A stretch of 64,000 bases of DNA from Alcanivorax sediminis (GCF_009601165.1 NZ_WIRE01000001.1:868001-932000); one strand, 5' to 3'; shown: positions 46,926 through 56,321, numbered from the stretch's first letter. The notes: generated by a model not told the origin, from the letters alone. A program made the numbers and translations.

Positions 46926-48005
46926 ATGGAACGTGGCCGGTTAGAACAATGGGCCAAGTTGGGCTGGGAGATCGTCCGCAAGGATATGGTCATCTACCTG
47001 ACTATTCTGCTCTATATTGCCATCGCCGGAATCGCGGCGGAAGTCGCGGGTGTTGGCGATCGATTCTCTGTATTGGTCTATCCCGTCACAACAGTCATGG
47101 TTGTGATGGTCATGGGTGGCAGTGGTTTTGTGGTTTTTTCTGCCTATGTGATGTTGATAGAAAAACCTGCCTCGCCGATTACCAGGGTGTTTGCGGGGAT
47201 TTGCCAGCTGCTTGCCAGTAAGGCTTTTTTTCGATCATTGCCATTGCTGGCTTTTTTCTCGTTGTTTTTTTCTGCTGCGTCATCTTTCAAAACATTGATT
47301 CCTGCGTTTCAGGCGTTCGTCTGGGATAACAGTTTCATCGCTGTGGAACAGTGGTTGCACGGTGGCAAGTAGCCGTGGGAGTGGTTGCAACCTCTATTGG
47401 GCTACCCGGTGCTGACGTGGTTGATCAATGTGGTCTACAACTTCTGGTTTTTCATCATGTTTCTGGTGCTTTTCTGGCAGATGCTGGATGCCGCGAATGA
47501 GGTGAGGCGGCGGGTTTTTCTGCTTTGTTTTGTGTTGATCTGGGCAGTGAATGGATCCTTGCTTGCCGCGTTGTTTTCTTCAGCAGGTCCTTGTTTTCTT
47601 GATCGGTTACTCCCGGGCGAGCCGAACCCCTTCGCTGGTTTGATGGCATACCTGAATGAGGTTAACCAGTCTTTTCCGGTGTGGGCATTACCGACGCAGG
47701 ATGCTCTTTGGGGGTTGTATGAAAGCAATGCGATGGGAATAGGCGCAGGGATATCTGCCATGCCGAGTATGCATGTATCTGTAGCCTGGTTGATATTTTT
47801 GCTGGTGCGGAAAGAGGTTGCCTGGATGAAATGGCTGGGCCGGATCTTTGTGAGCTTTATTCTGGTTGGCTCTGTGCACCTCGGTTGGCATTACGCCGTG
47901 GATGGTTATGTTGCCATCCTGACAACCACCTTGATCTGGTGGTTGGTGAGCTGGGCGGCGGCGGCGGGAGAGGCCCGGGATGCGCCGGAGCTATGTCGGG
48001 ATTAG
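46926..48005 (+). pseudogene. PAP2-superfamily membrane protein gene interrupted by an in-frame TAG
   Basis: One reading frame of 360 codons encodes a polytopic membrane protein. A single amber codon at 47370-47372 splits it after VEQWLHGGK; the frame resumes at once with PWEWLQPLLGYPVLTWLINVVYNFWFF. The downstream part keeps the PAP2 active-site features (AMPSMHVSVAW and HLGWHYAVDGY), so it would be a lipid phosphatase or phosphotransferase if read through. Both parts are co-linear with no frameshift, which points to a recent nonsense mutation or a sequencing error. The downstream part alone could start at TTG 47385 but would lack the first helices. It follows tadG but is not a known Tad component. 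Confidence 0.8.
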
Positions 48006-48096
48006 TTGCATCGCAACTTCTTGCCTCTTCCTAGAGGAATGAGCGCGTTGCGGAAAGCTTGCTCGACCCTGCTTCCGTCAGGCGGGGCAAACTCAA

Positions 48097-48130
48097 GAAC
48101 AAAAAACGGCCGCATCAGCGGCCGTTCTTG
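48097..48130 (-). terminator. Rho-independent terminator of the desaturase gene
   Basis: AACGGCCGC (48105-48113) and GCGGCCGTT (48118-48126) form a hairpin with a four-base loop. Read on the minus strand it is followed by a T-rich tract, just after the desaturase stop. Confidence 0.85.
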
Positions 48131-48144
48131 TTTGCCATGGGGAC

Positions 48145-49341
48145 TTACGCAGCTGCGTGGCGATAGCGAGCCAGCTGGTCAGCAAAGTCCTGCAGGGCGG
48201 CGATGCCAGATTCGCGGGCATCGTGATACCACTGCTCCAGTGCCTCAACCATTTCGGCTGAATTGCGGCTGGTCTGCGACCAGATGTCCTGCAGGCGCAG
48301 ACGGAACTGGTAGATGGCGTCGAGGGTTTCGTTGCTCTGGGTCAGGCTGACCAGGCGCTCCTGTTGGGTGGGCTTGATCAGTGACAGATCCTTGTGGAAC
48401 AACGCCTTGGCGCGGGCATAAAGATCTCGGGTGGCTTCGCAGGCGCGTTCCTGTTCCTGTTTGAATACCGGCACGATGACGGTCTTGCGGTAGTTGGCCA
48501 TGACCTGGAAACGATGCTGCATGACACCACGCAGGGCCTCCAGATCGATACCCTTGGCATTGCTGTCGATGACGGGTTTGGGCGCGACCTTGCGCACCTT
48601 GGCCAGGCCAACCGTTTCGAACAGGCGAATCCAGGCCCAGCCGGCATCAAATTCGAAACGGCGTACGGACAGCTTGGCAGAGTTCGGGTAGGTATGGTGG
48701 TTATTGTGCAGCTCTTCACCGCCAATCAGGATGCCCCATGGGGAAATGTTGCGGCTGGCGTCAGCGCATTCGAAGTTGCGGTAACCCCAGTAGTGGCCAA
48801 TACCGTTGATCACGCCGGCTGCGAAGACCGGGATCCACATCATCTGGATGGCCCAGATAGTGATGCCGTAAACGCCAAACAACATCAGATCAATCACGGC
48901 CATAATTGTCACGCCACCCATGGGGAAGCGGGAGTAGACATTACGCTCCAGCCAGTCGTCCGGGCAGCCTGCGCCGTACTTCTGCAGGGTTTCCTTGTTA
49001 TCGGCTTCCTCGCGATACAGCTCGGCACCTTCACGCAATACCTTTTTGATACCCTTCACCTGGGGGCTGTGGGGATCGTCTTCGGTTTCGCACTTGGCGT
49101 GGTGCTTGCGGTGGATGGCGGTCCACTCCAGGGTGTTCTGGCCAGTGCTCAACCACAGCCAGAGACGGAAGAAGTGTTTCAGGATCGGGCTCAGTTCCAG
49201 GGCCCGGTGGGCGGAATAGCGGTGCAGGTAGACGGTCACACTCACGATGGTGGCGTGGGTCATGGCCAGGGTAATCAGCACCAGCGCACCCAGACTCGGG
49301 GCCAGCAGGCCGTGTTCAATAAAATCAAGCATCGGGTTCAT
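48145..49341 (-). CDS. Membrane acyl-CoA/acyl-lipid delta-9-type desaturase
   Basis: The ~398-residue protein (MNPMLDFIEHGLLAPSLGALVLITLAMTHATIVSVTVYLHRYSAHRAL) has the three His boxes of membrane di-iron desaturases: HRYSAH near residue 42, HRKHH near residue 80 and HNNHH near residue 215, with hydrophobic spans between. The C-terminal ~150 residues form a soluble helical extension. It introduces a double bond into fatty acyl chains; the position is inferred from similarity to bacterial DesB/SCD-like enzymes. The start is uncertain (49341 or 49347) because no clear ribosome site is visible. Confidence 0.88.
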   Translation of the reverse strand: MNPMLDFIEHGLLAPSLGALVLITLAMTHATIVSVTVYLHRYSAHRALELSPILKHFFRLWLWLSTGQNTLEWTAIHRKHHAKCETEDDPHSPQVKGIKKVLREGAELYREEADNKETLQKYGAGCPDDWLERNVYSRFPMGGVTIMAVIDLMLFGVYGITIWAIQMMWIPVFAAGVINGIGHYWGYRNFECADASRNISPWGILIGGEELHNNHHTYPNSAKLSVRRFEFDAGWAWIRLFETVGLAKVRKVAPKPVIDSNAKGIDLEALRGVMQHRFQVMANYRKTVIVPVFKQEQERACEATRDLYARAKALFHKDLSLIKPTQQERLVSLTQSNETLDAIYQFRLRLQDIWSQTSRNSAEMVEALEQWYHDARESGIAALQDFADQLARYRHAAA

Positions 49342-49477
49342 ACACATAGAATTCGGAGAGTCTATTGTGCCCAGTCCAGGTGACAGTAAGAAGGTGTCGG
49401 GTGGGTCAAATTCGGACTTTCGCGGCCCTTATCGACCGGACGGACGTCTTAAAAGGATGAAGGGCAGTCGCAGCGGC

Positions 49478-51460
49478 TTACCGGTGTTTATCCTTCTCCA
49501 GCAGGAGGTGGCCTCGGGAATCAACCTGCGCTTTCCAGCCCGGGGCCAGCCAGGTGGTCCCTACCGCCTCAGCAATCAAGGCGGGCCCCCAAAGACATTG
49601 ACCGTTTCCAAGGTCTTCGCGTTGGTAAATGCTTACATCCTCGTCAACGCCCGGCAGTCGGGTGCTGCGTAGCGCCTGGCCTTGGGTCAGGGGCTGTGCC
49701 GGAGTGGCGGGAGGGTGTTGTTCGGCGAGGCACTGCACTCGCAGGTTGACCTGCTGTACGGGCAAGCCCAGGCGATGACCAAAGCGCTGTTCATGGGCTC
49801 GGTGAAAGGCCTGTTCGCGTTCGCCAGGGTTATCCTGCCAGGGAATTTGCAGTACCGATGACTGGCCCCGGTAGCACATGTCCAGATAGACCTGATAGCG
49901 GATCTGGTCGCTGGCGACGCCTTCTGCAGCCAGCTCCCGCTGACCCTGTTGCTGCAAGGCCTGAATCTCGTTTCGGCAGGCGTCGCCGTCAAGGCCATCG
50001 GGCAAGGCCTTTAGCAGCTCTCGCTTACGGGGCGCATAGACCAGCCCTTCGGCGGACAACACGCCGGCCCGTTGCGGGACAATGGCCCGGTGCATCCCCA
50101 GGTTGTCGGCCAGGGCGCAAACGTGCAGGCCTCCGGCGCCGCCGAAGCTCATCAAGGCAAAATCCTGCGGGTCATGGCCTTTCTGGATAGAGATCACCCG
50201 CAGTGCCTGGGTCATGTGCTCGTTGGCCAGCGCCAGCACCCCTTCGGCGGCAGCCTGGGCATCCATGCCGAGTTGCTGGCCGAGTATGCCCATGGCCTGC
50301 TCGGCGGCGTGGACATCAAGCTCGAGCGAGCCACCCAGGGCGAAATCGGGCTGTAGCCTGCCCAGCACCACATTGGCGTCCGTGACCGTGACCTGCTGTC
50401 CGCCTCGGCCATAACAGGCAGGGCCAGGGTCAGCGCCGGCAGATTGCGGCCCGACATGCAGCAAGCCGGCTTCGTCCACGTACGCCAGTGAGCCGCCGCC
50501 GGCGCCGATGGTATGCATGTCGACCATGGGAACGGCCACCGGGTAAGGGCCGATACGGCCTTGCTGGGTCAGACGGATTTCGCCGTCCAGCAAGGCCACA
50601 TCGGTGGAGGTGCCACCCATGTCGAAGGTCATCAGCTGGCGCTGGTCGAGCTGTTCCCCAAGCCGTTGAGCGGCAGCCAGTCCGCCGGCAGGGCCGGAGA
50701 GCAAAAGATTGACGGCCAGCTGCCGTGCCTGCTGCGCTGCAATGGTGCCGCCATGGGACTGCATGATGGCCAGCGGTGCGGGGTCGGTAGCCTGTTCAAG
50801 GCGCTGCAGATAGGCCGCTACTCTGGGCGACAGCCAGGCATTCAACCAGGTGGCCATGCCGCGTTCGTATTCGCCACGGGTCGGGATAATGTTGTGGGAG
50901 GTGCTGACCTCCAGTCCTTCCCGCGTGAGGGCATCGGCGATGCGCCGCTCCTGGTGCCCATTGAGGTAGGCAAACAGCAGGCATACCGCCACGGATTCTG
51001 CCCCATGGGCTTTGACCCGGAGAACCAGCTCCGCCAGTGCCTCATCACTCAGCGACTGGATTTCGTCGCCGGCGGCATCCAGTCGGCACGGTGCGCCTTC
51101 ACAAGGAAGGTCGGTCAGGGCGCTTTTGTGGGGAGCTGGGGTCAAGTTGTACAACTCGGGCCGGTTCTGCCTGCCAATACGGAGAATGTCTTCAATGCCG
51201 CTATTGGTGACAAACACCGTGCGGGCGCCCTTGTTTTCCAGGGCCGCATTAGTGGCCACGGTGGTGCCATGGACAATGGACAGCTGGCCCGCTGACATGG
51301 CGGCTGCCAGACCCAGTTCCCGAATTCCTTGCAGTATGGCTTGTTCAGGGGCTGCCGGGGTCGACAGCACCTTGTGAATGCGGGGTTCCCCGTCGCCAAG
51401 CAGAACGAAATCCGTAAAGGTGCCGCCGGTATCGACGCCGAGCCAGTAAGTGAGAGGCAT
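49478..51460 (-). CDS. Hydantoinase/oxoprolinase A-type subunit
   Basis: The 660-residue protein has the HyuA layout: N-terminal YWLGVDTGGTFTDFVLLGDGEPRIHKVLSTP, an ATPase-like core with MTFDMGGTSTDVALLDGE and MVDMHTIGAGGGSLAYVD, then ACYGRGGQQVTVTDANVVLGRL. These enzymes use ATP to open cyclic amides such as hydantoin or 5-oxoproline. The usual B subunit gene is not adjacent, so either it is elsewhere or this acts alone; the substrate cannot be named. Its ATG lies only four bases from a heptad word of element F and shows no Shine-Dalgarno sequence. Confidence 0.85.
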   Translation of the reverse strand: MPLTYWLGVDTGGTFTDFVLLGDGEPRIHKVLSTPAAPEQAILQGIRELGLAAAMSAGQLSIVHGTTVATNAALENKGARTVFVTNSGIEDILRIGRQNRPELYNLTPAPHKSALTDLPCEGAPCRLDAAGDEIQSLSDEALAELVLRVKAHGAESVAVCLLFAYLNGHQERRIADALTREGLEVSTSHNIIPTRGEYERGMATWLNAWLSPRVAAYLQRLEQATDPAPLAIMQSHGGTIAAQQARQLAVNLLLSGPAGGLAAAQRLGEQLDQRQLMTFDMGGTSTDVALLDGEIRLTQQGRIGPYPVAVPMVDMHTIGAGGGSLAYVDEAGLLHVGPQSAGADPGPACYGRGGQQVTVTDANVVLGRLQPDFALGGSLELDVHAAEQAMGILGQQLGMDAQAAAEGVLALANEHMTQALRVISIQKGHDPQDFALMSFGGAGGLHVCALADNLGMHRAIVPQRAGVLSAEGLVYAPRKRELLKALPDGLDGDACRNEIQALQQQGQRELAAEGVASDQIRYQVYLDMCYRGQSSVLQIPWQDNPGEREQAFHRAHEQRFGHRLGLPVQQVNLRVQCLAEQHPPATPAQPLTQGQALRSTRLPGVDEDVSIYQREDLGNGQCLWGPALIAEAVGTTWLAPGWKAQVDSRGHLLLEKDKHR

Positions 51461-51464
51461 ATCA

Positions 51465-51593
51465 GTGAACAGTTAACAGTTAACAGTGAATAGTGAACAG
51501 CGAAAACAGGGGGGCAACGTCGGTGCCCGCTGGTGCTACCATACCGGAAGCGAGTGGATTTTAACTATTCACTGTTAACTATTAACTGTTCAC
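51465..51593. repeat. Heptad-word element F (paired) between divergent hyuA-like and mutM genes
   Basis: Five left words fit GTKAAYA (51465-51499, e.g. GTTAACA, GTGAATA) and five right words fit TNTTNAC (51559-51593, e.g. TATTCAC, TGTTAAC). The arms end 4 and 11 bases from the two start codons, so the element is the whole intergenic region. The core contains GCTACCATACCG (51535-51546), repeated inverted in element G. Confidence 0.88.
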
Positions 51594-51604
51594 TGCTTTT
51601 TCCC

Positions 51605-52414
51605 ATGCCCGAATTACCCGAAGTAGAAACCACCTTGCGTGGTATTCGTCCCTATCTTGAGGGGCAGGTGCTGCGCGATGTGGTCGTGCGTGAGCGGCGC
51701 TTGCGCTGGCCGGTGAGTGAAGCGCTGTTGACCATGCGAGACCGTCAGGTGCTGGGCCTGCGCCGGCGCGCCAAGTATCTGCTGATCGAACTGGAGGGGG
51801 GAGAGCTGCTGATTCATCTGGGCATGTCTGGCACCTTGCGGGTGGTCGATGAGAGCGTGCCGCTTCGCAAGCATGACCATGTGGATCTGCGCCTGGGGAG
51901 TGGCAAGGTGCTGCGCTTCAACGACCCTCGCCGGTTTGGCTCGGTGCTGTTCCAGCCGGGCTCTGAGCCCCATGAGCTGCTGGCGAAACTGGGTCCGGAG
52001 CCGCTCAGTGACGCCTTCAATGGTGACTGGCTGTTTGAGCGCTCAAGGGGCCGCAAGGTGGCAGTAAAGAGCTTCATCATGGATAACGCCACGGTGGTGG
52101 GGGTGGGCAATATCTACGCTCAGGAGAGCCTGTTCCTGGCGGGGATCCACCCTTCCCGTGCGGCAGGAAAGATTTCCCGAGCCCGGTATCAGCAATTTGC
52201 CGAGGCGATCAAGGCCGTGTTGGCGAAGGCCATCGAGGCGGGCGGCACCACCCTCAAGGACTTCACCAAGGCGGATGGGCAGCCGGGTTATTTTGCCCAG
52301 TCCCTGAACGTCTATGGGAGAGCCGGCGAGCCTTGCCTGAAGTGCAAGGCCTTGCTTAAGGCGGATCGGCACGGCCAGCGCAGTACCAGCTATTGCCCGC
52401 AATGCCAGCGCTGA
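51605..52414 (+). CDS. mutM: Formamidopyrimidine-DNA glycosylase
   Basis: The 270-residue enzyme starts with the catalytic N-terminus [14 protein letters not shown] (Pro2 nucleophile, Glu3), has the Lys loop [10 protein letters not shown], the helix-two-turn-helix DNA-binding region ([19 protein letters not shown]) and a C-terminal zinc finger ([24 protein letters not shown]). It excises 8-oxoguanine. The start is fixed by the required MPELPE sequence. The sequence before it is heptad repeat followed by a short T/C tract, without a Shine-Dalgarno. Confidence 0.97.
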   Translation: MPELPEVETTLRGIRPYLEGQVLRDVVVRERRLRWPVSEALLTMRDRQVLGLRRRAKYLLIELEGGELLIHLGMSGTLRVVDESVPLRKHDHVDLRLGSGKVLRFNDPRRFGSVLFQPGSEPHELLAKLGPEPLSDAFNGDWLFERSRGRKVAVKSFIMDNATVVGVGNIYAQESLFLAGIHPSRAAGKISRARYQQFAEAIKAVLAKAIEAGGTTLKDFTKADGQPGYFAQSLNVYGRAGEPCLKCKALLKADRHGQRSTSYCPQCQR

Positions 52415-52551
52415 TCAGGGATTGAGCGATTTGCGTATTGCCGGGTTGACGGCAAAGGTGTAGATTGTGATGTAATTGTCGGAATATTAACGACTTAGCT
52501 GAAAGAATGTCAGCGTTACTTTAACTATAAGAACTTCAAGAGGGACTGACC

Positions 52552-52929
52552 ATGAAGCGAGCAAAGCGCCCGGTACTGGCATCTGTTCTCGCCTCCACCC
52601 TGATGCTGACCGCAATGGCGCCGCTGCAGGCTTCTGCGGGCTCTCCAGCACAGGATCGTCCGGGGGAAATCGCGATGATCGCTGATTCGCTGATCGCGCG
52701 TCCGGTGCTGCTGGCATCAACCATTGTAGGGGCCGGTCTGTGGCTGGTCACTTCGCCGTTCAGCCTGCTGGGTGGCAATATCGGTGAAGCGGGGCAGGTG
52801 CTGGTAATGAATCCGGGTAAGAGCACGTTTATCCGTTGTCTTGGTTGCACTCCTGCCCAGCATGAAAGTTTGAAAGCCGAGAAGGCGACCAAAGCTTCTG
52901 AGGAAGAAGCTGTAGCCGCTACGGAGTAA
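52552..52929 (+). CDS. Small exported or membrane protein of unknown function
   Basis: The 125-residue product has a signal peptide (RPVLASVLASTLMLTAMAPLQASA), a second hydrophobic segment near residues 58-82 (LLASTIVGAGLWLVTSPFSLLGG), a CLGC motif near residue 102 and a Lys/Glu/Ala-rich tail. Ribosome site AGAGGGA precedes the start, and a strong terminator follows. I do not recognise the family. Confidence 0.7.
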   Translation: MKRAKRPVLASVLASTLMLTAMAPLQASAGSPAQDRPGEIAMIADSLIARPVLLASTIVGAGLWLVTSPFSLLGGNIGEAGQVLVMNPGKSTFIRCLGCTPAQHESLKAEKATKASEEEAVAATE

Positions 52930-52955
52930 TCCGGGCCCGCTTCCTTCGCTTCATG

Positions 52956-52992
52956 AAAAAGGCCATCCTGCACCGCAGGATGGCCTTTTTTG
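52956..52992 (+). terminator. Rho-independent terminator
   Basis: AAGGCCATCCTGC and GCAGGATGGCCTT pair with loop ACC, followed by a T run and preceded by an A run, so it can serve both strands; the tetR-like gene ends just beyond it. Confidence 0.9.
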
Positions 52993-53037
52993 GTGCTGTC
53001 GTTTTCATCAGCCCGGATCATGGAGACGCTTTCTGTA

Positions 53038-53814
53038 TCAGCCGTTTGCGGCAGCGGCAGACTTGCTCATCTTGATGCAGTTGTGATCGCTGCAGAGATC
53101 GCCAAACAGGGTATCGCAAAGCATTTTGACCTTGGCATCCAGGGCATCATCATCGAATGGGTTGCTGACTACCGGTTGCCAGTTCATGGCATTCAGCAGC
53201 AACTCAATGTGGCGCAGCAGCAGGCGGTAAGGTTCGTTGAGTGCATACATGTCCAGCACCCCTTCGGCATTGATCAGGGTATGCATGCCCATGCTCATGG
53301 CCCACTGGCCGGAGCTGAATGTCAGCGGTGCTTTGCCGTGGCTTTCCAGTTCGCCTTTGTTGATGGCATCCACCACCACGCTCTCGACCATGCGGCCAAT
53401 GGGCATGTTGGCTTCCATCTGCTGTTCCCGGCGATGGGTGGAGGAGGCCAGCCAGACCACTTCCGTCATGACATATTGCTCCAGACGGAAATGCTCGGGG
53501 TGGTGCTGTGCGAAAAGGGTGTAGGCGACGGCAAAACCGAGCATTTTTTCGCGGGTGCTCAGATCGGATTCTGCAACACGCCGAAAATATTCCTGGCGAG
53601 TGCCGGTCAGTTCGGTGCAGACAGCGATGAGAAGATCTTCTTTGGACGCGAAGTGGTGGTAGAGGGTGCCGGTGGCGAAATTGCAGCTGCGGGCGATAGC
53701 TGCCATTTGAATTCCGAGAAGCCCTTCATTGCAGAGTTGCTGTCGGGTGGCTTCGATAAAAAGTTTTTCCCGCTCAGCGAGGGCCTGTTCCCGGCCGCTA
53801 CGTGTCTTGATCAT
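53038..53814 (-). CDS. TetR-family transcriptional regulator
   Basis: The 258-residue protein (MIKTRSGREQALAEREKLFIEATRQQLCNEGLLGIQMAAIARSCNFATGTLYHHFASKEDLLIAVC) has a standard TetR helix-turn-helix followed by a ligand domain with an HPEHFRLEQYVMTEVVW segment. Start ATG 53814 is preferred over TTG 53850. It converges on the small exported gene; the target is unknown. Its C-terminus carries two Cys-containing stretches (MLCDTLFGDLCSDHNCIKM). Confidence 0.82.
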   Translation of the reverse strand: MIKTRSGREQALAEREKLFIEATRQQLCNEGLLGIQMAAIARSCNFATGTLYHHFASKEDLLIAVCTELTGTRQEYFRRVAESDLSTREKMLGFAVAYTLFAQHHPEHFRLEQYVMTEVVWLASSTHRREQQMEANMPIGRMVESVVVDAINKGELESHGKAPLTFSSGQWAMSMGMHTLINAEGVLDMYALNEPYRLLLRHIELLLNAMNWQPVVSNPFDDDALDAKVKMLCDTLFGDLCSDHNCIKMSKSAAAANG

Positions 53815-53872
53815 GTGTGTTTCTTCTATCCCTGATTCGTCTGGTTGCAAGGGTGAGCCTTATGTCTCCGTT

Positions 53873-55024
53873 TTACAATGTCTCGGCCAGGGTTTCCAGC
53901 ACACTATTGAGATGCTGTAAGCCGTTCGGCGTACACTGAAGCCGTTCATCGTCGAATGTCATTAGGCCCTGCTGCTGCAGGGTGTTCAGCAGCGGTATCC
54001 ATTGTGCCGGATTGATGCCGGTAGTTCGGTCCAGGGTTTGTAACGAGATGCCATCGACTAGTCTTAGCCCGTTTAACAGCGCCTCGAAAATCCGGTCGTT
54101 GCCCTCAACACGTTGCGGGTTTCGGCGAACATTTCCGGGTGTCGCCAGATAATCCTCAGGCTTGCGGGTTTTCTGGTATCGGGTAATGACCAGATTGCCG
54201 TTTTCGTCAAGGGTGGAGAGTTTACTATGGGCCCCGGCACCGATGCCCAGGTAATCTCCGAATTGCCAGTAATTGACGTTGTGCCGGCAGCTTTTGCCGG
54301 GTTGGGAAAAGGCGGAAATCTCATAACGCGCAAACCCTGCTTTGGCCAGCAGGCTGAACCCCGCCTGTTCGGTGTCGGCCATGCTGTCGCTGTCGGGTTG
54401 CGTCGGTGGTGAGCGGTAGAATACGGTGTTGGGCTCAATGGTCAGCTCGTACCAGCTCAAGTGAGCAGGCTTGAGCGCAATGGCCTGTTCCAGATCTTCC
54501 ATGGCCTGTTCAAGGCTTTGTCCTGGCAGCGCATGCATGATGTCCAGGTTGAGATTGTCAAAACCGGCCGCCCGTGCCTGGCCGGCGGCAGTGATGGCCG
54601 CCTGGGCGTCATGGATGCGGCCGAGTGCCTGCAAGTGGGCATCATTGAAGCTCTGCACGCCGATGGAAAGGCGGTTGATGCCGGCTGCCCTGAAACCCTC
54701 GAAGCGTGCGGCTTCAGTGGTACCCGGGTTGGCTTCCAGGGTGATCTCCGCGTTGGCCGCCAGCGGCAGGCGTGCGCGAATACCGTCAAAGAGTTGCCGG
54801 TAGAAATCAGCGGACATCAGGCTTGGCGTACCCCCGCCAATGAAAACGGTCTCCACGGGTCGCTCGCCGGTGATGGCAATATCCCTTTCCAGGTCCAGCA
54901 ATAATGCTGCCAGGTACGCTTGCTCGGGTAACTCCCTACGTTCATGGGAATTGAAATCGCAATACGGACACTTGCGCACGCACCAGGGGGTATGAATGTA
55001 GAGGGAGAGGGGGGGCATGGGCAT
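53873..55024 (-). CDS. hemW: Radical-SAM heme chaperone HemW
   Basis: The 383-residue protein has the radical-SAM cysteine motif C-VRK-C-PY-C in SLYIHTPWCVRKCPYCDFNSHE, then TVFIGGGTPSLMSADFYRQLF, NAEITLEANPGTTE and RLSIGVQSFNDAHLQALGRIH. HemW lacks the extra N-terminal Cys features of HemN and inserts heme into respiratory enzymes. The start codon directly abuts heptad element G; a second Met two codons later is possible. No Shine-Dalgarno is seen. Confidence 0.93.
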   Translation of the reverse strand: MPMPPLSLYIHTPWCVRKCPYCDFNSHERRELPEQAYLAALLLDLERDIAITGERPVETVFIGGGTPSLMSADFYRQLFDGIRARLPLAANAEITLEANPGTTEAARFEGFRAAGINRLSIGVQSFNDAHLQALGRIHDAQAAITAAGQARAAGFDNLNLDIMHALPGQSLEQAMEDLEQAIALKPAHLSWYELTIEPNTVFYRSPPTQPDSDSMADTEQAGFSLLAKAGFARYEISAFSQPGKSCRHNVNYWQFGDYLGIGAGAHSKLSTLDENGNLVITRYQKTRKPEDYLATPGNVRRNPQRVEGNDRIFEALLNGLRLVDGISLQTLDRTTGINPAQWIPLLNTLQQQGLMTFDDERLQCTPNGLQHLNSVLETLAETL

Positions 55025-55026
55025 CA

Positions 55027-55147
55027 GTTAACAGTGAATAGTTAACAGTGAACAGCTAAATTCACCGGCTTGCGGTATGGTAGCAAACCGCCCGGACGAA
55101 GTGTGTGTTTTGCCTTCGCTGTTCACTATTCACTGTTAACTGTTCAT
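55027..55147. repeat. Heptad-word element G (paired) between divergent hemW and yaiI
   Basis: Four left words (55027-55054, e.g. GTTAACA, GTGAATA) face four right words (55120-55147, e.g. TGTTCAC, TATTCAC), the same dialect as F. The core holds CGGTATGGTAGC (55073-55084), the inverse of the F core, with partial similarity over ~28 bases. Arms end 2 and 8 bases from the two start codons. Confidence 0.88.
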
Positions 55148-55155
55148 CGTCTTCT

Positions 55156-55602
55156 ATGCATATTTGGGTTGATGCCGATGCCTGCCCTCGGCCGGTAAAG
55201 GAAGTCTTGTTCAAAGCGGCGCAGCGGGTGCAGGTGCCCTGCACGCTGGTGGCCAATCAGCCCATTGCGGTGCCGCGCTCGGAGCTGATCCGGTCTATAC
55301 AGGTGGGACAGGGATTTGATGTGGCCGACAATGAAATTGTCCAGCGCTGTGCGCCGGGCGATCTGGTGGTCACCCAGGATATTCCTCTGGCAGCGGAAGT
55401 GGTGGCCAAGGGCTGTGAAGCGGTAACACCGCGAGGGCACTGGCTGGACAAGGATACCGTCCGCGAAAGGCTGAACATGCGAGATTTCATGGAAGAGATG
55501 CGCTCGGCCGGCATGGAGACCGGTGGGCCAAAGACCTTTACGGCGCAGGATAAAGGACGTTTTGCCAATGCGCTGGATCGGTGGCTCGCGCGTCAGAAAT
55601 AG
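55156..55602 (+). CDS. yaiI: UPF0178 (YaiI/YqxD) family protein
   Basis: The 148-residue protein MHIWVDADACPRPVKEVLFKAAQRVQVPCTLVANQPIAVP has the conserved D-A-D-x-C-P start of the YaiI/YqxD family (a NYN/PIN-like fold), later QDIPLAAEVVAKG and PRGHWLDKDTVRERLNMRDFME. A nuclease-like role is suspected from the fold but not shown. The start lies eight bases from a heptad arm and has no Shine-Dalgarno. Confidence 0.88.
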   Translation: MHIWVDADACPRPVKEVLFKAAQRVQVPCTLVANQPIAVPRSELIRSIQVGQGFDVADNEIVQRCAPGDLVVTQDIPLAAEVVAKGCEAVTPRGHWLDKDTVRERLNMRDFMEEMRSAGMETGGPKTFTAQDKGRFANALDRWLARQK

Positions 55603-56321
55603 GCCATGAGCCCGATCTCGCCCCAGTGTTCATCCGCTCCGCCGCTTCGACGCACATCTTCTCCAGCCCAGCTGTACTGCCAGCCGGCATGCAGCATCAC
55701 CGGTTTCAGTCTGTTCCAGCTGAAGCGGATGCCGGCTTCGCTATTATTCAATCCGTTGTAAGCCTCACTGGCATAGCCGTGATCGTAGGTCTGTGTCAGG
55801 CGCAGGGTGGTGTTGAGGGTGTCAGTCAGGTCTTTTTCGGCGAACAGCGATAATCCGTAGAAACTGCCTTCAGCCTGTTTGCTCCAGGTGCCATCCAGCG
55901 CCACGCTGAAGATACGCGTCAATTGACGTGAAACGCCAACACCGGCTTCCAGATCGTCCGGGTCGTCAGGATGAAACTGCAGGTAGGTGAGATTCACATA
56001 GGGTTCCCAGTCCCCCATCAGAGGGGCGTACTCCACATACAGATTGTTCTCCCGATAAGGTCCCGACTCTTCCCAACCCTGCCACACCCCTGTGCTCAGG
56101 TCGGTTACCGACAGATCCAGACTGGCGGTGTAAAAGGATGCGCCATCAAGGTTGTCACGCCCTTCAGAAATATAGCGGCTGTGCCACTGTGTATGCACAT
56201 TGCCCTGCAGGCCAGCGGCTAGCGCGGGAAAGGGGAAGCACAGGAGAAGGCTGAGCAGTTTGGGAAACTGGGATGAGGGACGTTTGAGGCACTGACGTTT
56301 GGGGGGACGTTTAAGGGACAC
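55593..56321 (-). CDS. Predicted outer-membrane beta-barrel protein
   Basis: The 242-residue product starts at GTG after AAGGA and has a signal peptide ending PFPALAAG near residue 36. The mature part alternates aromatic strands (VHTQWHSRYISEGRDNLDGASFYTASLDLSV, then WEPYVNLTYLQFH) and ends with the aromatic MAYF, as barrel proteins do. The substrate or role is unknown. It overlaps the yaiI 3' end by ten bases, convergent. Confidence 0.7.
   Translation of the reverse strand: MSLKRPPKRQCLKRPSSQFPKLLSLLLCFPFPALAAGLQGNVHTQWHSRYISEGRDNLDGASFYTASLDLSVTDLSTGVWQGWEESGPYRENNLYVEYAPLMGDWEPYVNLTYLQFHPDDPDDLEAGVGVSRQLTRIFSVALDGTWSKQAEGSFYGLSLFAEKDLTDTLNTTLRLTQTYDHGYASEAYNGLNNSEAGIRFSWNRLKPVMLHAGWQYSWAGEDVRRSGGADEHWGEIGLMAYF

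Noticed and set aside
47370..47372. Pyrrolysine or programmed amber readthrough in the PAP2 gene
   Set aside because: No pyrrolysine genes or readthrough signal are visible; a nonsense mutation or sequencing error is simpler. Kept as a question in the findings.
51465..51593. CRISPR-like array at the heptad elements
   Set aside because: The repeat unit is 7 nt with no spacers, arms are inverted rather than direct, and no cas genes are present.
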